DNA of 64,000 bases, from assembly GCA_018821535.1 (NCBI GenBank), contig JAHJLV010000026.1, positions 124,001-188,000 of the forward strand, read 5' to 3'. The notes beneath the pieces are model-generated. The model was given only the letters and a program-made list of their open reading frames with translations. It ran no database searches and was not told where the DNA came from. Within the stretch, counting starts at the first letter, position 1, and each line of letters begins with the position of its first letter. Positions 1-9,258 of the stretch are shown one piece after another. A program made the translations under genes and the position numbers. Source of the stretch: Pseudomonadota bacterium (GTDB lineage: Bacteria; Desulfobacterota; Desulfobacteria; Desulfobacterales; Desulfobacteraceae).

Positions 1-2
1 CC

Positions 3-365
3 CAGTTGCGTGGTGTCATTGAAACATCCAAAGATCCATTCAATCAGGCAATTTCAGATTTTCAAAAAGCCGCTGAAAGTACCCAAAACATGACATCAGG
101 ACTTGAAACCCAGTTGGGTCCAAGACTTGAAAACCTGTCAGCCAATCTGGACCAGTTGATGAAAAATCTTTCACAGACATCCGGATTGCTGGAAAACATG
201 GTCTGGCTCAATTCTGATAAGATAGAACGCATCGTTGAAAATCTTGAAACCACCTCAGAAAATTTAAAGCAGATGAGCAAGGATCTCAAACGCTACCCCG
301 GAAGGCTGCTGTTTGAAAAACCGCCTGAGAAAACACCGATGGGGGGAAAAACCGATGACCGCTAA
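3..365 (+). CDS. MlaD/MCE-family protein, C-terminal part (5' end outside window)
   Basis: The open frame enters from the left edge, so only the C-terminal ~120 residues are present. They are almost entirely helical and coiled-coil-like, with many Asn, Gln, Leu and Ser (for example ENLSANLDQLMKNLSQ) and no domain of their own. That is typical of the tail after the MCE domain in MlaD/PqiB-type substrate-binding proteins, which carry phospholipids across the periplasm. The following gene overlaps by 11 bases and encodes an ABC-transport auxiliary lipoprotein, the usual partner at the end of mlaEFD-like operons. The MCE domain itself is not visible, so the call rests on tail character and context. 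Confidence 0.65.
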   Translation, partial: QLRGVIETSKDPFNQAISDFQKAAESTQNMTSGLETQLGPRLENLSANLDQLMKNLSQTSGLLENMVWLNSDKIERIVENLETTSENLKQMSKDLKRYPGRLLFEKPPEKTPMGGKTDDR

Positions 366-996
366 AAAATCCATGGTTACCATTTTTCCGGTGTTCTGTT
401 TTTTTCTTCTTTTTGCCTGCTCAGGTCTTCAAACGCCCTCCATCACCAAAAATTATTTTGATCTGAATATGCATACTCAGGGCCCCAAAAACCATGGTCT
501 GATCAGACAGGGCCAGATTCTGCTGATAAAGGAGCTGTCAATTGCCTCTGAATTTGATTCCCACTCATTTGTTTACCGTATGGATGAATTTAAATACACC
601 ACAGATTTCTACAATGAATTTGTGGCCTATCCTGCAGGACTGATCACGGAAAAAATTTCAGAAAAACTGTATCATTCAGAATATTTCTCCCCTTTTCTTG
701 CCCGCAGACAGCAGGATATATCCTTTCGATTATTCGGGAAAATTACTGCGCTGTATGGAGATATGCAGAACAGAAAATCACCGGAAGCGGTCATGGGCAT
801 CCGGCTCATTCTGGAAAAAAAGACCGGTGATACCTTTACAAAAATATTTGCCAGAACCTATCAGTTCCGGGAAATGCTTTCATCTTTTGAACCTGAACAG
901 CTGGCTGCCGGATGGAGCAAAGGACTTGATACCATCACCTCGGATTTTATAAACGACCTTGCGCAGCAGGGTCTGATAAACAAACCGTCAAATTGA
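355..996 (+). CDS. ABC-type transport auxiliary lipoprotein (PqiC/LptE-like)
   Basis: The 213-residue protein starts with a short lysine-rich stretch, a hydrophobic segment and a lipobox (LLFAC, Cys at about residue 22), so it should be a lipoprotein. I chose the ATG at 355 because it puts the signal sequence at the N-terminus; an upstream in-frame ATG at 313 would add 14 charged residues and overlap the previous gene much more. The body (YFDLN...LLIKELSIASEFDSHSFVYR) follows the pattern of the ABC_trans_aux/PqiC family, outer-membrane partners of MCE transporters. The overlap with the upstream MlaD-like gene supports translational coupling and a shared role in lipid transport. Confidence 0.75.
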   Translation: MTAKKSMVTIFPVFCFFLLFACSGLQTPSITKNYFDLNMHTQGPKNHGLIRQGQILLIKELSIASEFDSHSFVYRMDEFKYTTDFYNEFVAYPAGLITEKISEKLYHSEYFSPFLARRQQDISFRLFGKITALYGDMQNRKSPEAVMGIRLILEKKTGDTFTKIFARTYQFREMLSSFEPEQLAAGWSKGLDTITSDFINDLAQQGLINKPSN

Positions 997-1019
997 CGTA
1001 TCCAGCTTCACTGAATTTT

Positions 1020-2558
1020 TTATTCAAAATCCTGCCGGTCTCTTTTGATGCCCAGCTTTCTCATGCGGGATGCAAAGGTGGAACGATTAAGGCCTGAAGC
1101 CCTGGCAGCCCAGGTAATATTCCAGTTGGCTTTTTTGAGCAATGCAATGGTATATTCTTTTTCAAGCTGTGGCCAGCTCATGGAACATAAATTGACAATA
1201 AAATCACTGGCCCCTTTTTGAGATGCTGCCCCGGGGTCTCCAAAGGGTTCAATACTGGCACCCTGATTTCTGACATGAAGCGGAATATTTAACAGTTCAA
1301 TATATTCATCTTCTGCTGTCACCATCAGGTAACGGATCAGGTTCTCAAGCTCCCTGATATTACCAGGCCAGGAATAGGATGTCAGTGCGTGCATGGCTTC
1401 ACTGGAAATCTTTTTTTCAAGGGTTCCGGCCTTAAGCGCTTCCTTTTCAAGAAAATGCATGGCCAGAAGCGGAATATCCTCCCGCCGGTCTCTTAAGGGC
1501 GGCAGATGAACCGGCAGAACAGACAAACGGTAAAACAAATCCTGCCGGAAAGAATTTTCTGCGATCATCTGTTTGATATCCTTGTTTGTGGCAGCCACAA
1601 TCCTGACATCCACAATTCTGGAAGTGGTATCTCCCAGCGGTTTGATTTCATTTTTCTGCAGGACGCGCAAAAGGCTTGCCTGGATACTCATGGGCATATC
1701 CCCGATCTCGTCAAGGAACACCGTGCCACCGTCTGCCGCTTCAAACAGCCCCATTTTGTCTTTGGTGGCCCCGGTAAAGGCCCCCTTTTTATATCCGAAC
1801 AACTCACTTGCCAGCAGGGTTTCAGGAATAGCGCTGCAGTTTTGAACCAGAAACGCATTATTCTTTCTCTGGCTTGCCTTATGTATTCTTTCTGCCACAA
1901 GCTCCTTTCCTGTGCCGCTCTCCCCTGTGACCAGCACATGAAACTCTGTTTCTGCATAACTTTTAACCAGATCAAGACATTTTCTAAAACTGGGACTTTG
2001 TCCTATAATAATATCTTTTGATTTTGTTTCCCTGAGAGCCGACTTAAGGTTCTGGGTGATCTTTTTTTCAGTGGCGTACAAAATAGCATTGCTCAATGCA
2101 ATGGAGCAGATATCCACAAGATTCTGAAAATGCTCCAGATATCCTTTATCCAGATTCAAACTGTTTTTTTCCGGGGTTGTGTCTATAATCTGGACAGCGC
2201 CGTAAACCTTCTTGTCCCGGAAAAAAAGGGGAAAGCATAAAATCAGACTGCTCTTTATATCGAATTTATCTTCCACTTCTTTATAATGGCGGCGGTCACT
2301 CTGGGTTTCAGCAACTGTCATCTCTTTATTTTCAATGACCCAGCCGACAATACTGGGGTGAGCCGTATCTATGGAAACCCCTTTAATCTGATCCGCTTCA
2401 GCGCCGGCAGCTTCAATACACTGATAGGTATTGTCTTTTTTAATCCATATGGAACCCCTTTGAACATTCTGGATCTTTAAAAGAGAATTTAAAAATTTCT
2501 TCTGCAGGGTATCCGGGTTCAGTTCTTTAAAAAGTTCAAAATTAGACGGGTTCATCAA
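1020..2558 (-). CDS. Sigma-54-dependent transcriptional activator, GAF-AAA+-Fis
   Basis: This 512-residue protein has a GAF-type sensory domain (about 20-165), a sigma-54 interaction AAA+ domain and a Fis-type helix-turn-helix at the C-terminus (about 478-505). Walker A is GESGTGKE (212-219), the sigma-54 contact loop is GAFTGA (259-264) and Walker B is FLDEIGD (281-287), so the ATPase looks fully active. The signal read by the GAF domain cannot be told from sequence. The gene is divergent from a zinc-ribbon/PilZ-like gene whose upstream region holds a TGGCAC element resembling a sigma-54 -24 box, so that neighbour is a likely target. Confidence 0.93.
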   Translation of the reverse strand: MMNPSNFELFKELNPDTLQKKFLNSLLKIQNVQRGSIWIKKDNTYQCIEAAGAEADQIKGVSIDTAHPSIVGWVIENKEMTVAETQSDRRHYKEVEDKFDIKSSLILCFPLFFRDKKVYGAVQIIDTTPEKNSLNLDKGYLEHFQNLVDICSIALSNAILYATEKKITQNLKSALRETKSKDIIIGQSPSFRKCLDLVKSYAETEFHVLVTGESGTGKELVAERIHKASQRKNNAFLVQNCSAIPETLLASELFGYKKGAFTGATKDKMGLFEAADGGTVFLDEIGDMPMSIQASLLRVLQKNEIKPLGDTTSRIVDVRIVAATNKDIKQMIAENSFRQDLFYRLSVLPVHLPPLRDRREDIPLLAMHFLEKEALKAGTLEKKISSEAMHALTSYSWPGNIRELENLIRYLMVTAEDEYIELLNIPLHVRNQGASIEPFGDPGAASQKGASDFIVNLCSMSWPQLEKEYTIALLKKANWNITWAARASGLNRSTFASRMRKLGIKRDRQDFE

Positions 2559-2715
2559 ATTTCCCTTGGCTGTTGGTTAAATAAAACAATTTTAATTAAA
2601 TAAAAATACTGCATGTTAAATAAAAATACATTACTTGAGTAATTTTGACAAGAAAATATTTTAATAGACCATATAATGAATAAATTCAATTATATCAAAT
2701 AAAATTTTTTATTCA

Positions 2716-2730
2716 TGGCACAAAAAATGT
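2716..2730 (+). promoter_or_regulatory. Possible sigma-54 (-24/-12) promoter
   Basis: TGGCAC is followed after five A residues by ATGT, giving a GG-N10-GT arrangement close to the TGGCAC-N5-TTGC consensus. The -24 half is perfect; the -12 half has T where C is usual. It lies about 50 bases before the ATG of the PilZ-like gene and next to a divergent sigma-54 activator gene, which raises its likelihood. Confidence 0.45.
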
Positions 2731-2779
2731 ATTAACTAATATTCACAAGCAGAATGACTTGAAAAGAGGATTAAAAATC

Positions 2780-3262
2780 ATGGGTCAAATAATATATATA
2801 GACAGCCTTGATACTGCCCAGTTTGCATGCCCCCAATGCCGTCGGGGGAAAATCATGCAGTTGTCAGAACACAATATTGTCAAAAGGATAACAAAAGTCA
2901 GATGCAGATGCAAATGCGGCCATTCCTATATGGTCACACTTGAAAAAGTCGCTGAATCCATACAGAAAACCCAGCTGCTGGGAACTTTTATTTCAAATGA
3001 CCGGATGGAATGCAGCGGAAAAATGATCATCAAAAAACTCAACAGCAAAGGACTCATGCTCAAAACAAACATCGAACAGAATATCATTCCCGGACTCAAA
3101 CTGTTTTTAGAATTTGTTCTGGATGATGCAAAGCAGTCCATTGTCAAAAAAGAAGTGGTGGTCAAGGCCAGAAAAGGCAAATACCTGAGTGCTGAATTCA
3201 CTTCCAGCGAACACTATGACAATCTTGGACCTTATCTGTTTTTTAATAAATTATATATTTAA
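2780..3262 (+). CDS. Zinc-ribbon plus PilZ-like domain protein
   Basis: This 160-residue cytoplasmic protein begins with a cysteine cluster, CPQC at about residues 17-20 and CRCKCG about 25 residues later, which should bind one zinc. The C-terminal ~100 residues resemble a PilZ fold (MIIKKLNSKGLMLKT). The canonical c-di-GMP residues are not clear: there is no RxxxR, and the D/NxSxxG motif is distorted. It may be a degenerate PilZ domain that does not bind c-di-GMP. I chose the ATG at 2780 because GAAAAGAGGA lies just upstream; a TTG at 2759 would precede that ribosome site. The probable regulator is the divergent sigma-54 activator. Confidence 0.65.
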   Translation: MGQIIYIDSLDTAQFACPQCRRGKIMQLSEHNIVKRITKVRCRCKCGHSYMVTLEKVAESIQKTQLLGTFISNDRMECSGKMIIKKLNSKGLMLKTNIEQNIIPGLKLFLEFVLDDAKQSIVKKEVVVKARKGKYLSAEFTSSEHYDNLGPYLFFNKLYI

Positions 3263-3278
3263 AATATTCAGGCACAGA

Positions 3279-5708
3279 TTACATCAGAAAATAAGGATCA
3301 ACATCCACGGCCAAGCGTATGCCTGATTTTGGCGTTGATTTTACATCTGCCATCACGCCTGAAATCAAGCGGTTCAAAAGCGCAGCAGACGGGCTTTTTA
3401 ACAGAATCTGCCACCGAAAGCGAGAAGAAATCTTTCCAATAGCTGCCTCAATGGGCCCCAGAATCTGGACAGGATAGCTCTGCTTTTCTTCTTCCAGAAG
3501 GGTCTTGAGCCTTTGAGCGATTTCCATGGCATACGCTTTCACCCCAGGCAAACGGGTGCCTGAAATTTTAAGCTGAACCATACGCGAAAAAGGCGGATAT
3601 CCCAGTGCCTTTCTGAATGGAACTTCATTTTGAAAAAACTCCATGAAATCCTGCTTTTTTGCCGCCTCTATAATAAAATGGTCCGGATTGTACGTCTGCA
3701 TGATCACCCTGCCGGGCGTCTGCCCCCGGCCTGCACGACCGGCCACTTGGGCCAGCAACTGAAAGGTTCTCTCCCCTGCCCTGAAATCCGGCAGACTCAG
3801 GGATAAATCCGCACAAACGACCCCCACAAGCGTAATAGACGGAAAATCATGCCCCTTTGCAAGCATCTGGGTACCCACAATAATATCCACATTCCGGTTT
3901 CTGATATTCTTTAAAATTTTAACAGTGGCGCCTTTGGCAGACGTGGTGTCCTGATCCATCCGGGCAAGCCTTGCATCCGGAAACATTTCCTTGAGAATAG
4001 ACTCCACGCGCTCGGTGCCGAACCCCAGCGGTTTTATTTTTAAAGACCTGCACGAAGGACACGCAACCTTGGAAGACCGGGTATCCCCGCAAAGATGACA
4101 CCGGTATTCATTATGCCCCTTATGAAAGGTCATGGTGATATCACAGTATCTGCACAACAGCGATTCCCCGCAGTCCATGCATACAGGAGAGGTTGCAAAC
4201 CCCCGCCGGTTTAAAAATATCAGGGCCTGATTTCCGTGATCCAGACACCTGCGGATTTCTCTGGCAAGCACCGGGGTGATCATCCTATCATATCCTCGTG
4301 CATCCTTATATTCCTTCAGATCCACCAGTGTAATCTCAGGCAGGGGATGACGGTTGATCCGCCGGGTCAGTTTCAATTCCGCAAACCGTCCTGCAACCAC
4401 ATTCTGATAGGACTGGACCGATGGGGTGGCAGACCCGAGGATCACAGGACAGTCATTGAATTTTGCACGCACCACGGCAAGATCCCTTGCATTGTATCTT
4501 AAGCCGGTCTCCTGTTTGTAGGAAGAGTCATGTTCTTCATCCACAACAATCAGCCCGATATTCTCAAAAGGTGCAAAGATGCAGGATCTGGCCCCGATAA
4601 CAATATCCACCTTGTCCAGGGCAATCTTGCGCCACTGATCCAGAAGCTCTCCTTGGGTCAAAGAAGAATGAATCACTGCCACCCTTTCACCGAAACGTGC
4701 ACGAAACCGCCTTTCTGTCTGGGAAATCAAAGATATTTCAGGCACCAGCACAATGGCTTTTTTCTTTTTTTTCATGGTAGCCTGCACCAGACGCAGATAC
4801 ACTTCTGTTTTTCCAGATCCGGTGATCCCGCTCAACAGATAGGCCATAAAACCCTTATGGGCATTTGACAGCACCTGATCAACCACAGCTGCCTGCTCTT
4901 TTCTGAGCTCCGGGGCCACATCCGGTTCCACAGGCTCTCCCAGGGGATCTCTGAAAACCTGACGATGCTCAATGCAAATATACCCTGCTGTTTCAAGCGG
5001 CTTTATCAGATTTGCTGCGGTCGGCACATGTGCTTTCAGCCCGGTCAGAGAAATTCCGGTTCTCTCTTTTACCAGGGACAGAATCTGAAGACGCTTTTTG
5101 GACATCCGCATGGAAGCATCCGGGCCCTTGCCCGGCAGAATGAATTTCTCCTCTTTTATTTTTGTCCCGTCTTTTTTTAATACTGCTGATACACAAATCA
5201 AATCCTGTTTTTCCATCTTCCGCACCAGGGCGCAGATGTTCGGCAGCGCTTTTAACAACTGCTTCATTGAACAGGGGGCATGACTTGCCACATACTCGAT
5301 CACCTGATTTTCTCCGGCGCTGAGCTCTCCTTTTTCATGCAGTTTTTGCCCGGTATCCGTTACAAAGACACTGAGCACATCATGCTGATTAAGGCCGGAA
5401 GGCAATGCTGCCTTAATCACCTCTCCCAGAGGGTGGAGATAATAATCAGAAATCCACTGAAAAAAATCTATCTGCGAAACCGGAAACAGGGAATATTCAT
5501 CCAGAACATCCAGAATCTTTTTTATTTTAAATCCTTTGCCGGGACTGGCAGAACCTATGACATAACCGGTCACCCGTCTTTGACCGAAGGGAACCAGCAC
5601 CCGCATACCAGGTGTGCATATGGCTTTTAAATGGTCAGGAACACTGTAGGTATAAATATTGATCACCGGCAGCACAACCGCAACAGATATATAAGATGTC
5701 TGGGTCAT
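3279..5708 (-). CDS. priA: Primosomal protein N' (replication restart helicase PriA)
   Basis: At 809 residues this is a full-length PriA, the 3'-5' superfamily 2 helicase that reloads the replisome at stalled forks. The order is an N-terminal 3'-DNA-binding domain, a winged-helix region (about 200-250), helicase lobe 1 with Walker A GITGSGKT (294-301) and the DEEH box (390-393), then lobe 2. A cysteine block between roughly 510 and 560 (CMDCGESLLCRYC, CHLCG, CPSC) forms the two PriA zinc sites. The gene ends only 16 bases from the convergent PilZ-like gene. No frameshift or missing motif was seen. Confidence 0.97.
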   Translation of the reverse strand: MTQTSYISVAVVLPVINIYTYSVPDHLKAICTPGMRVLVPFGQRRVTGYVIGSASPGKGFKIKKILDVLDEYSLFPVSQIDFFQWISDYYLHPLGEVIKAALPSGLNQHDVLSVFVTDTGQKLHEKGELSAGENQVIEYVASHAPCSMKQLLKALPNICALVRKMEKQDLICVSAVLKKDGTKIKEEKFILPGKGPDASMRMSKKRLQILSLVKERTGISLTGLKAHVPTAANLIKPLETAGYICIEHRQVFRDPLGEPVEPDVAPELRKEQAAVVDQVLSNAHKGFMAYLLSGITGSGKTEVYLRLVQATMKKKKKAIVLVPEISLISQTERRFRARFGERVAVIHSSLTQGELLDQWRKIALDKVDIVIGARSCIFAPFENIGLIVVDEEHDSSYKQETGLRYNARDLAVVRAKFNDCPVILGSATPSVQSYQNVVAGRFAELKLTRRINRHPLPEITLVDLKEYKDARGYDRMITPVLAREIRRCLDHGNQALIFLNRRGFATSPVCMDCGESLLCRYCDITMTFHKGHNEYRCHLCGDTRSSKVACPSCRSLKIKPLGFGTERVESILKEMFPDARLARMDQDTTSAKGATVKILKNIRNRNVDIIVGTQMLAKGHDFPSITLVGVVCADLSLSLPDFRAGERTFQLLAQVAGRAGRGQTPGRVIMQTYNPDHFIIEAAKKQDFMEFFQNEVPFRKALGYPPFSRMVQLKISGTRLPGVKAYAMEIAQRLKTLLEEEKQSYPVQILGPIEAAIGKISSRFRWQILLKSPSAALLNRLISGVMADVKSTPKSGIRLAVDVDPYFLM

Positions 5709-5773
5709 GTGTTCTATTGTTCACAAAACGGTTTTTTTTTCAACACAGAACTTTTCTTTCCTGTCTAAATGAC

Positions 5774-5800
5774 TTGACGGATAAAATACTTTCTAATAAT
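5774..5800 (+). promoter_or_regulatory. Candidate sigma-70 promoter for upp-uraA
   Basis: TTGACG and AATAAT are separated by 15 bases in the gap between the divergent priA and upp genes, about 55 bases before the upp start. Both hexamers match consensus at five of six positions, though the spacing is short. Confidence 0.4.
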
Positions 5801-5853
5801 TTCAAAACATTATCATTTTTATATAAACAGACCCCTGGGAAAAAGGAGACACC

Positions 5854-6480
5854 ATGCCCGTATTTGTTGAAGATCACCCCCTGATTAAACATAAATTAGG
5901 ATTAATGCGTCAAAGAGACATCAGCACAAAGGACTTTCGGGATCTTGCCTCAGAAGTTGCAAGACTTTTAACCTATGAAGCCACCAAAGATCTGAAAACA
6001 GAAAAAAGAGTCATTGAAGGCTGGGCAGGCAAGGTTGAAATTGAAGGCATCAAGGGCAAAAAGATTACCATCGTCCCCATTTTAAGGGCAGGGCTTGGCA
6101 TGATGAACGGGGTATTTGACCTGATTCCCTCTGCAAAGGTCAGCGTTGTCGGATTCTACAGAGATGAACAGACATTAAAACCGGTACAGTATTACGTTAA
6201 AACCGCCAATATGATGGAAGAAAGAATCGCTTTGATCCTTGATCCCATGCTGGCAACCGGCGGAACCCTGATTGCCACCATTGATCTGCTCAAGGATGCT
6301 GGCTGCAAAACCATAAAAGGACTTTTTCTGGTGGCATCACCTGAAGGCCTTGCAAAAGTGGCGCAAAAACATCCGGATGTGGATATTCATGTTGCCAGCA
6401 TTGATGAGGGCCTGAATGATATCGGATACATTCTGCCGGGTCTTGGAGATGCCGGAGATAAAATTTTTGGCACCAAATAA
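5854..6480 (+). CDS. upp: Uracil phosphoribosyltransferase
   Basis: The 208-residue protein makes UMP from uracil and PRPP in pyrimidine salvage. The PRPP-binding loop region ([12 protein letters not shown], about 128-139) and the C-terminal uracil-binding segment ending in [17 protein letters not shown] are typical of bacterial UPRT, and the length is that of the family. AAAAAGGAGAC sits just before the ATG and fixes the start. uraA follows after 32 bases on the same strand, so the two should be co-transcribed, coupling uracil import to its capture as UMP. Confidence 0.97.
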   Translation: MPVFVEDHPLIKHKLGLMRQRDISTKDFRDLASEVARLLTYEATKDLKTEKRVIEGWAGKVEIEGIKGKKITIVPILRAGLGMMNGVFDLIPSAKVSVVGFYRDEQTLKPVQYYVKTANMMEERIALILDPMLATGGTLIATIDLLKDAGCKTIKGLFLVASPEGLAKVAQKHPDVDIHVASIDEGLNDIGYILPGLGDAGDKIFGTK

Positions 6481-6512
6481 ATTTTAACATTTGCGTAAAA
6501 GGTGAAAAACTG

Positions 6513-7772
6513 ATGTCTGAATCCAATCCATCCTCAACTGAATACCATTTCCAGATAAAAGACTGTTTTTTAGGCGCCCAGATGCTTTTTGTCGCTTTCG
6601 GAGCGCTGGTGCTTGTTCCGCTTTTGACCGGGCTTGATCCCAATGTCGCCCTGTTTACCGCAGGCCTTGGAACCCTGATTTTCCAGGCCATCACCAAAGG
6701 CCGGGTTCCCATTTTTTTAGCATCTTCATTTGCCTTTATCGCACCCATTATCCATGGCGTCAACACATGGGGCATTCCCGGAATCATGTGCGGTCTTGCG
6801 GCTGCCGGCGTTGTTTATATCATTTTAAGCCTGATTGTCAGAATCGGCGGAGTGAATATGGTTCACCGCATTCTTCCTCCGGTTGTCACAGGCCCTGTCA
6901 TCATGGTCATCGGCCTGATTCTGGCTCCGGTTGCCGTATCCATGACCATGGGAAAAACAGGAGACAGCACTGCAGTTCTCTTTGATCAAACCCAGGCCAT
7001 GATTGTGGGGTTAAGTGCGCTTGCCGCCACCATTCTGGTTTCTATCCTCGGCAAAGGCATATTAAAGCTGATCCCCATTATCTGCGGTGTCATTGCGGGA
7101 TATATCGTTGCCTTGTTTTTTGGCATGGTTGATTTTTCAGGTATTTCAAAAGCGGCCTGGTTTTCGGTTCCCGATTTTGTCCTGCCGGAGTGGAATCTTA
7201 AAGCGATTTTTTATGTCGTTCCCATTGCCATTGCGCCGGCCATTGAACATTTTGGCGATGTGGTGGCCATCAGCGGCGTAACCGGGAAAGACTATCTTAA
7301 AGACCCGGGAATCCAGAACACCATGCTTGGGGACGGCATTGCCACATCTGTTGCCTCTTTTCTCGGCGGACCGCCCAATACCACCTATTCAGAAGTCACC
7401 GGCGCTGTTGCCCTGACAAAAGTATTTAATCCGGCCATCATGACATGGGCTGCCATCACAGCCATTCTTCTGGCCTTTGTGGAAAAACTGGGGGCTGTCC
7501 TTCAAACCGTTCCAACACCGGTCATGGGAGGCATCATGCTGCTTTTATTCGGCGCAATCATGGTTGTGGGCTTGAATACACTGGTGAAATCAGGACAAGA
7601 CCTTCTGGAAGCCAGAAATCTGGCCATTGTGGCGCTTATTTTGATCTTCGGCATTGGCGGGATGCGTTTTTCAGCAGGTGAATTCCAGCTTCAAGGCATC
7701 GGCCTTGCCGGCATTCTCGGCGTAATTTTAAATTTAATTCTGCCCGGGAAAAAACCTACCGCATCTTCATGA
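6513..7772 (+). CDS. uraA: Uracil permease (NCS2 family)
   Basis: This 419-residue integral membrane protein of the nucleobase-cation symporter-2 family should import uracil with protons across the inner membrane. It consists of many hydrophobic segments and carries the NCS2 features: the half-helix region with AIEHFGDVVAISGVTGKDYL (about 244-263) and GPPNTTYSEVTGAVALTKV (about 288-306). The pairing with upp upstream supports uracil rather than xanthine as substrate. The last six bases overlap the end of the convergent OmpA-like gene. Confidence 0.93.
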   Translation: MSESNPSSTEYHFQIKDCFLGAQMLFVAFGALVLVPLLTGLDPNVALFTAGLGTLIFQAITKGRVPIFLASSFAFIAPIIHGVNTWGIPGIMCGLAAAGVVYIILSLIVRIGGVNMVHRILPPVVTGPVIMVIGLILAPVAVSMTMGKTGDSTAVLFDQTQAMIVGLSALAATILVSILGKGILKLIPIICGVIAGYIVALFFGMVDFSGISKAAWFSVPDFVLPEWNLKAIFYVVPIAIAPAIEHFGDVVAISGVTGKDYLKDPGIQNTMLGDGIATSVASFLGGPPNTTYSEVTGAVALTKVFNPAIMTWAAITAILLAFVEKLGAVLQTVPTPVMGGIMLLLFGAIMVVGLNTLVKSGQDLLEARNLAIVALILIFGIGGMRFSAGEFQLQGIGLAGILGVILNLILPGKKPTASS

Positions 7773-8417
7773 CCCTTTTTGTATCGGGGTAATAAGGATC
7801 TCAACCCGTCGGTTTTTAGCATGATCAGAAGAGATGGGACGGGTTTCACCATATCCCACTGTCTTTATTCTCCAGGAAGCCACATTCTGCTGCAACAAGG
7901 CAACTTCCACTGATTTTGCACGCTCTTCAGACAGCTCCTGATTGTATTTTTCCGGGCCCCGGACATCTGTATGTCCCCCTATTTCTATCATTGTCTGGGG
8001 ATATTTATTTAATATCTGGGCCACCCTTTCCAGTTCTGCCTGGGCACCGGGCTTAAGTGCGGAAGAATCAGTATCAAAAAAAGCCTCACCCTTGAAGGTT
8101 GCCCGCAAAACATCCTGTTCTCTCTGAATGCTTGCCGCCTCAGAGGCTGCCAGCGTATTCTGCAGGTCCTGTTCCTGCCGATCCATATACTGGCCGATCT
8201 GATTTCCTGAAAGGCCTCCGATTGCCGCTCCGATACCTGCCCCGATAAGGGTTCCTTTGGTATCCCTGCCGATAGCCTGCCCTAAAATAGCCCCGACAAC
8301 AGCACCAGTGCCTGCGCCGACAGCGGTTCCCTGCTGCTGATTATTTTGAAAACCGGCACAGGAAAAAAGAGTTGTAATGATCAGTATCCCTGACAGGATA
8401 ATTATACTATTTTTCAT
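7767..8417 (-). CDS. OmpA-family lipoprotein with glycine-zipper region
   Basis: The 216-residue protein has a lipoprotein signal with Cys in LFSCAG (about residue 20). A glycine-rich zipper (GAGTGAVVGAILGQAIG... GAGIGAAIGG) follows, typical of YiaD/Pal-like lipoproteins, and then a C-terminal OmpA domain (about 105-212) with FDTDSSALKPGAQ, GHTDVRG, ERAKSVEVAL and KNRRVEI for binding peptidoglycan. It probably tethers the outer membrane to the wall. I chose the ATG at 8417, preceded by AAGGAGGCG; the longer frame would begin in the upstream gene and bury the signal peptide. It follows the glycerophosphodiesterase gene by 19 bases. Confidence 0.9.
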   Translation of the reverse strand: MKNSIIILSGILIITTLFSCAGFQNNQQQGTAVGAGTGAVVGAILGQAIGRDTKGTLIGAGIGAAIGGLSGNQIGQYMDRQEQDLQNTLAASEAASIQREQDVLRATFKGEAFFDTDSSALKPGAQAELERVAQILNKYPQTMIEIGGHTDVRGPEKYNQELSEERAKSVEVALLQQNVASWRIKTVGYGETRPISSDHAKNRRVEILITPIQKGS

Positions 8418-8436
8418 GTTTTCGCCTCCTTGTCCT

Positions 8437-9249
8437 TTATGTAAATATAGTGGTCCCTGAACAAAACAATTGCGGAAAATCTGTAAACATACCGTCCACC
8501 CCCAAAGATGCATAATGATCAAACTCAGCTTTGTTATTCACAGTGAATAGATTAACTTTTTTGCCCAGGTCTTTAAGCTTTTTAATAATACCATCATCCA
8601 CAGGTTTTGCATTGATATTATACGTTGAATATCTAAAATCGCCAAAATCCAGGGGATCGGTATCATTTTCCCCAATCAGGGCCTGAACCTCAATTTGAGG
8701 TTTTTTGTCAATCACCCGCTCAAGCCAGCCATGATTAAAAGAAGAAATCACCACTCTATCAGGAAGGATACCCATCTGCTCAATCACTTCCAGGGTTTTA
8801 TCCGGAACAAAAAAACCGGTTTCATCTTCCGGGAAATACTTGAGTTCAAGGTTTATTTTCCACTGCTTTTTCATGGTAAATTCAAGTCCCTGCTCAAGGG
8901 TGGGAATAACACAATGCCTGTATTCTGAAAAAACAGTCCGGGGAATGGCCTTCAAAGAGATCTGGGAAAATGGATCAGTTTCAACAAAAAAAGAACCTGC
9001 ATCCAGAGCCAGAAGTGCTTTTAAATCAAAATCCCGGACACGGTATGATGGGTTTGAAGGAAATCTGGATGCCGCATTTGTGCATCTCAACAAAGTTTCA
9101 TCATGGAAAAGAACCAGGCGGCCGTCTCTGGTCAGACTGACATCTGTCTCCCAAAGATCGGCACCTGTTTTATACGCAAGATCAGCTGCCAACAGCGTAT
9201 TCTCCGGCGCCAGGCTCCTGGCACCCCTGTGGGCAATTACCTGAGCCAT
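8437..9249 (-). CDS. Glycerophosphodiester phosphodiesterase
   Basis: The 270-residue protein is a GDPD TIM barrel. It opens with AHRGARSLAPENTLLA (catalytic His and Arg of the HRG motif, and the PENT metal site) followed by ETDVSLTRDGRLVLFHDETLLRCT, which holds the second catalytic His. It hydrolyses glycerophosphodiesters to sn-glycerol-3-phosphate and an alcohol. No signal peptide is visible, so it resembles cytoplasmic UgpQ rather than periplasmic GlpQ. The gene lies 9 bases after gltA and 19 before the OmpA-like lipoprotein gene, apparently in one transcript, although no glycerophosphodiester transporter is nearby. Confidence 0.93.
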   Translation of the reverse strand: MAQVIAHRGARSLAPENTLLAADLAYKTGADLWETDVSLTRDGRLVLFHDETLLRCTNAASRFPSNPSYRVRDFDLKALLALDAGSFFVETDPFSQISLKAIPRTVFSEYRHCVIPTLEQGLEFTMKKQWKINLELKYFPEDETGFFVPDKTLEVIEQMGILPDRVVISSFNHGWLERVIDKKPQIEVQALIGENDTDPLDFGDFRYSTYNINAKPVDDGIIKKLKDLGKKVNLFTVNNKAEFDHYASLGVDGMFTDFPQLFCSGTTIFT

Positions 9250-9258
9250 ACTCTTGTT

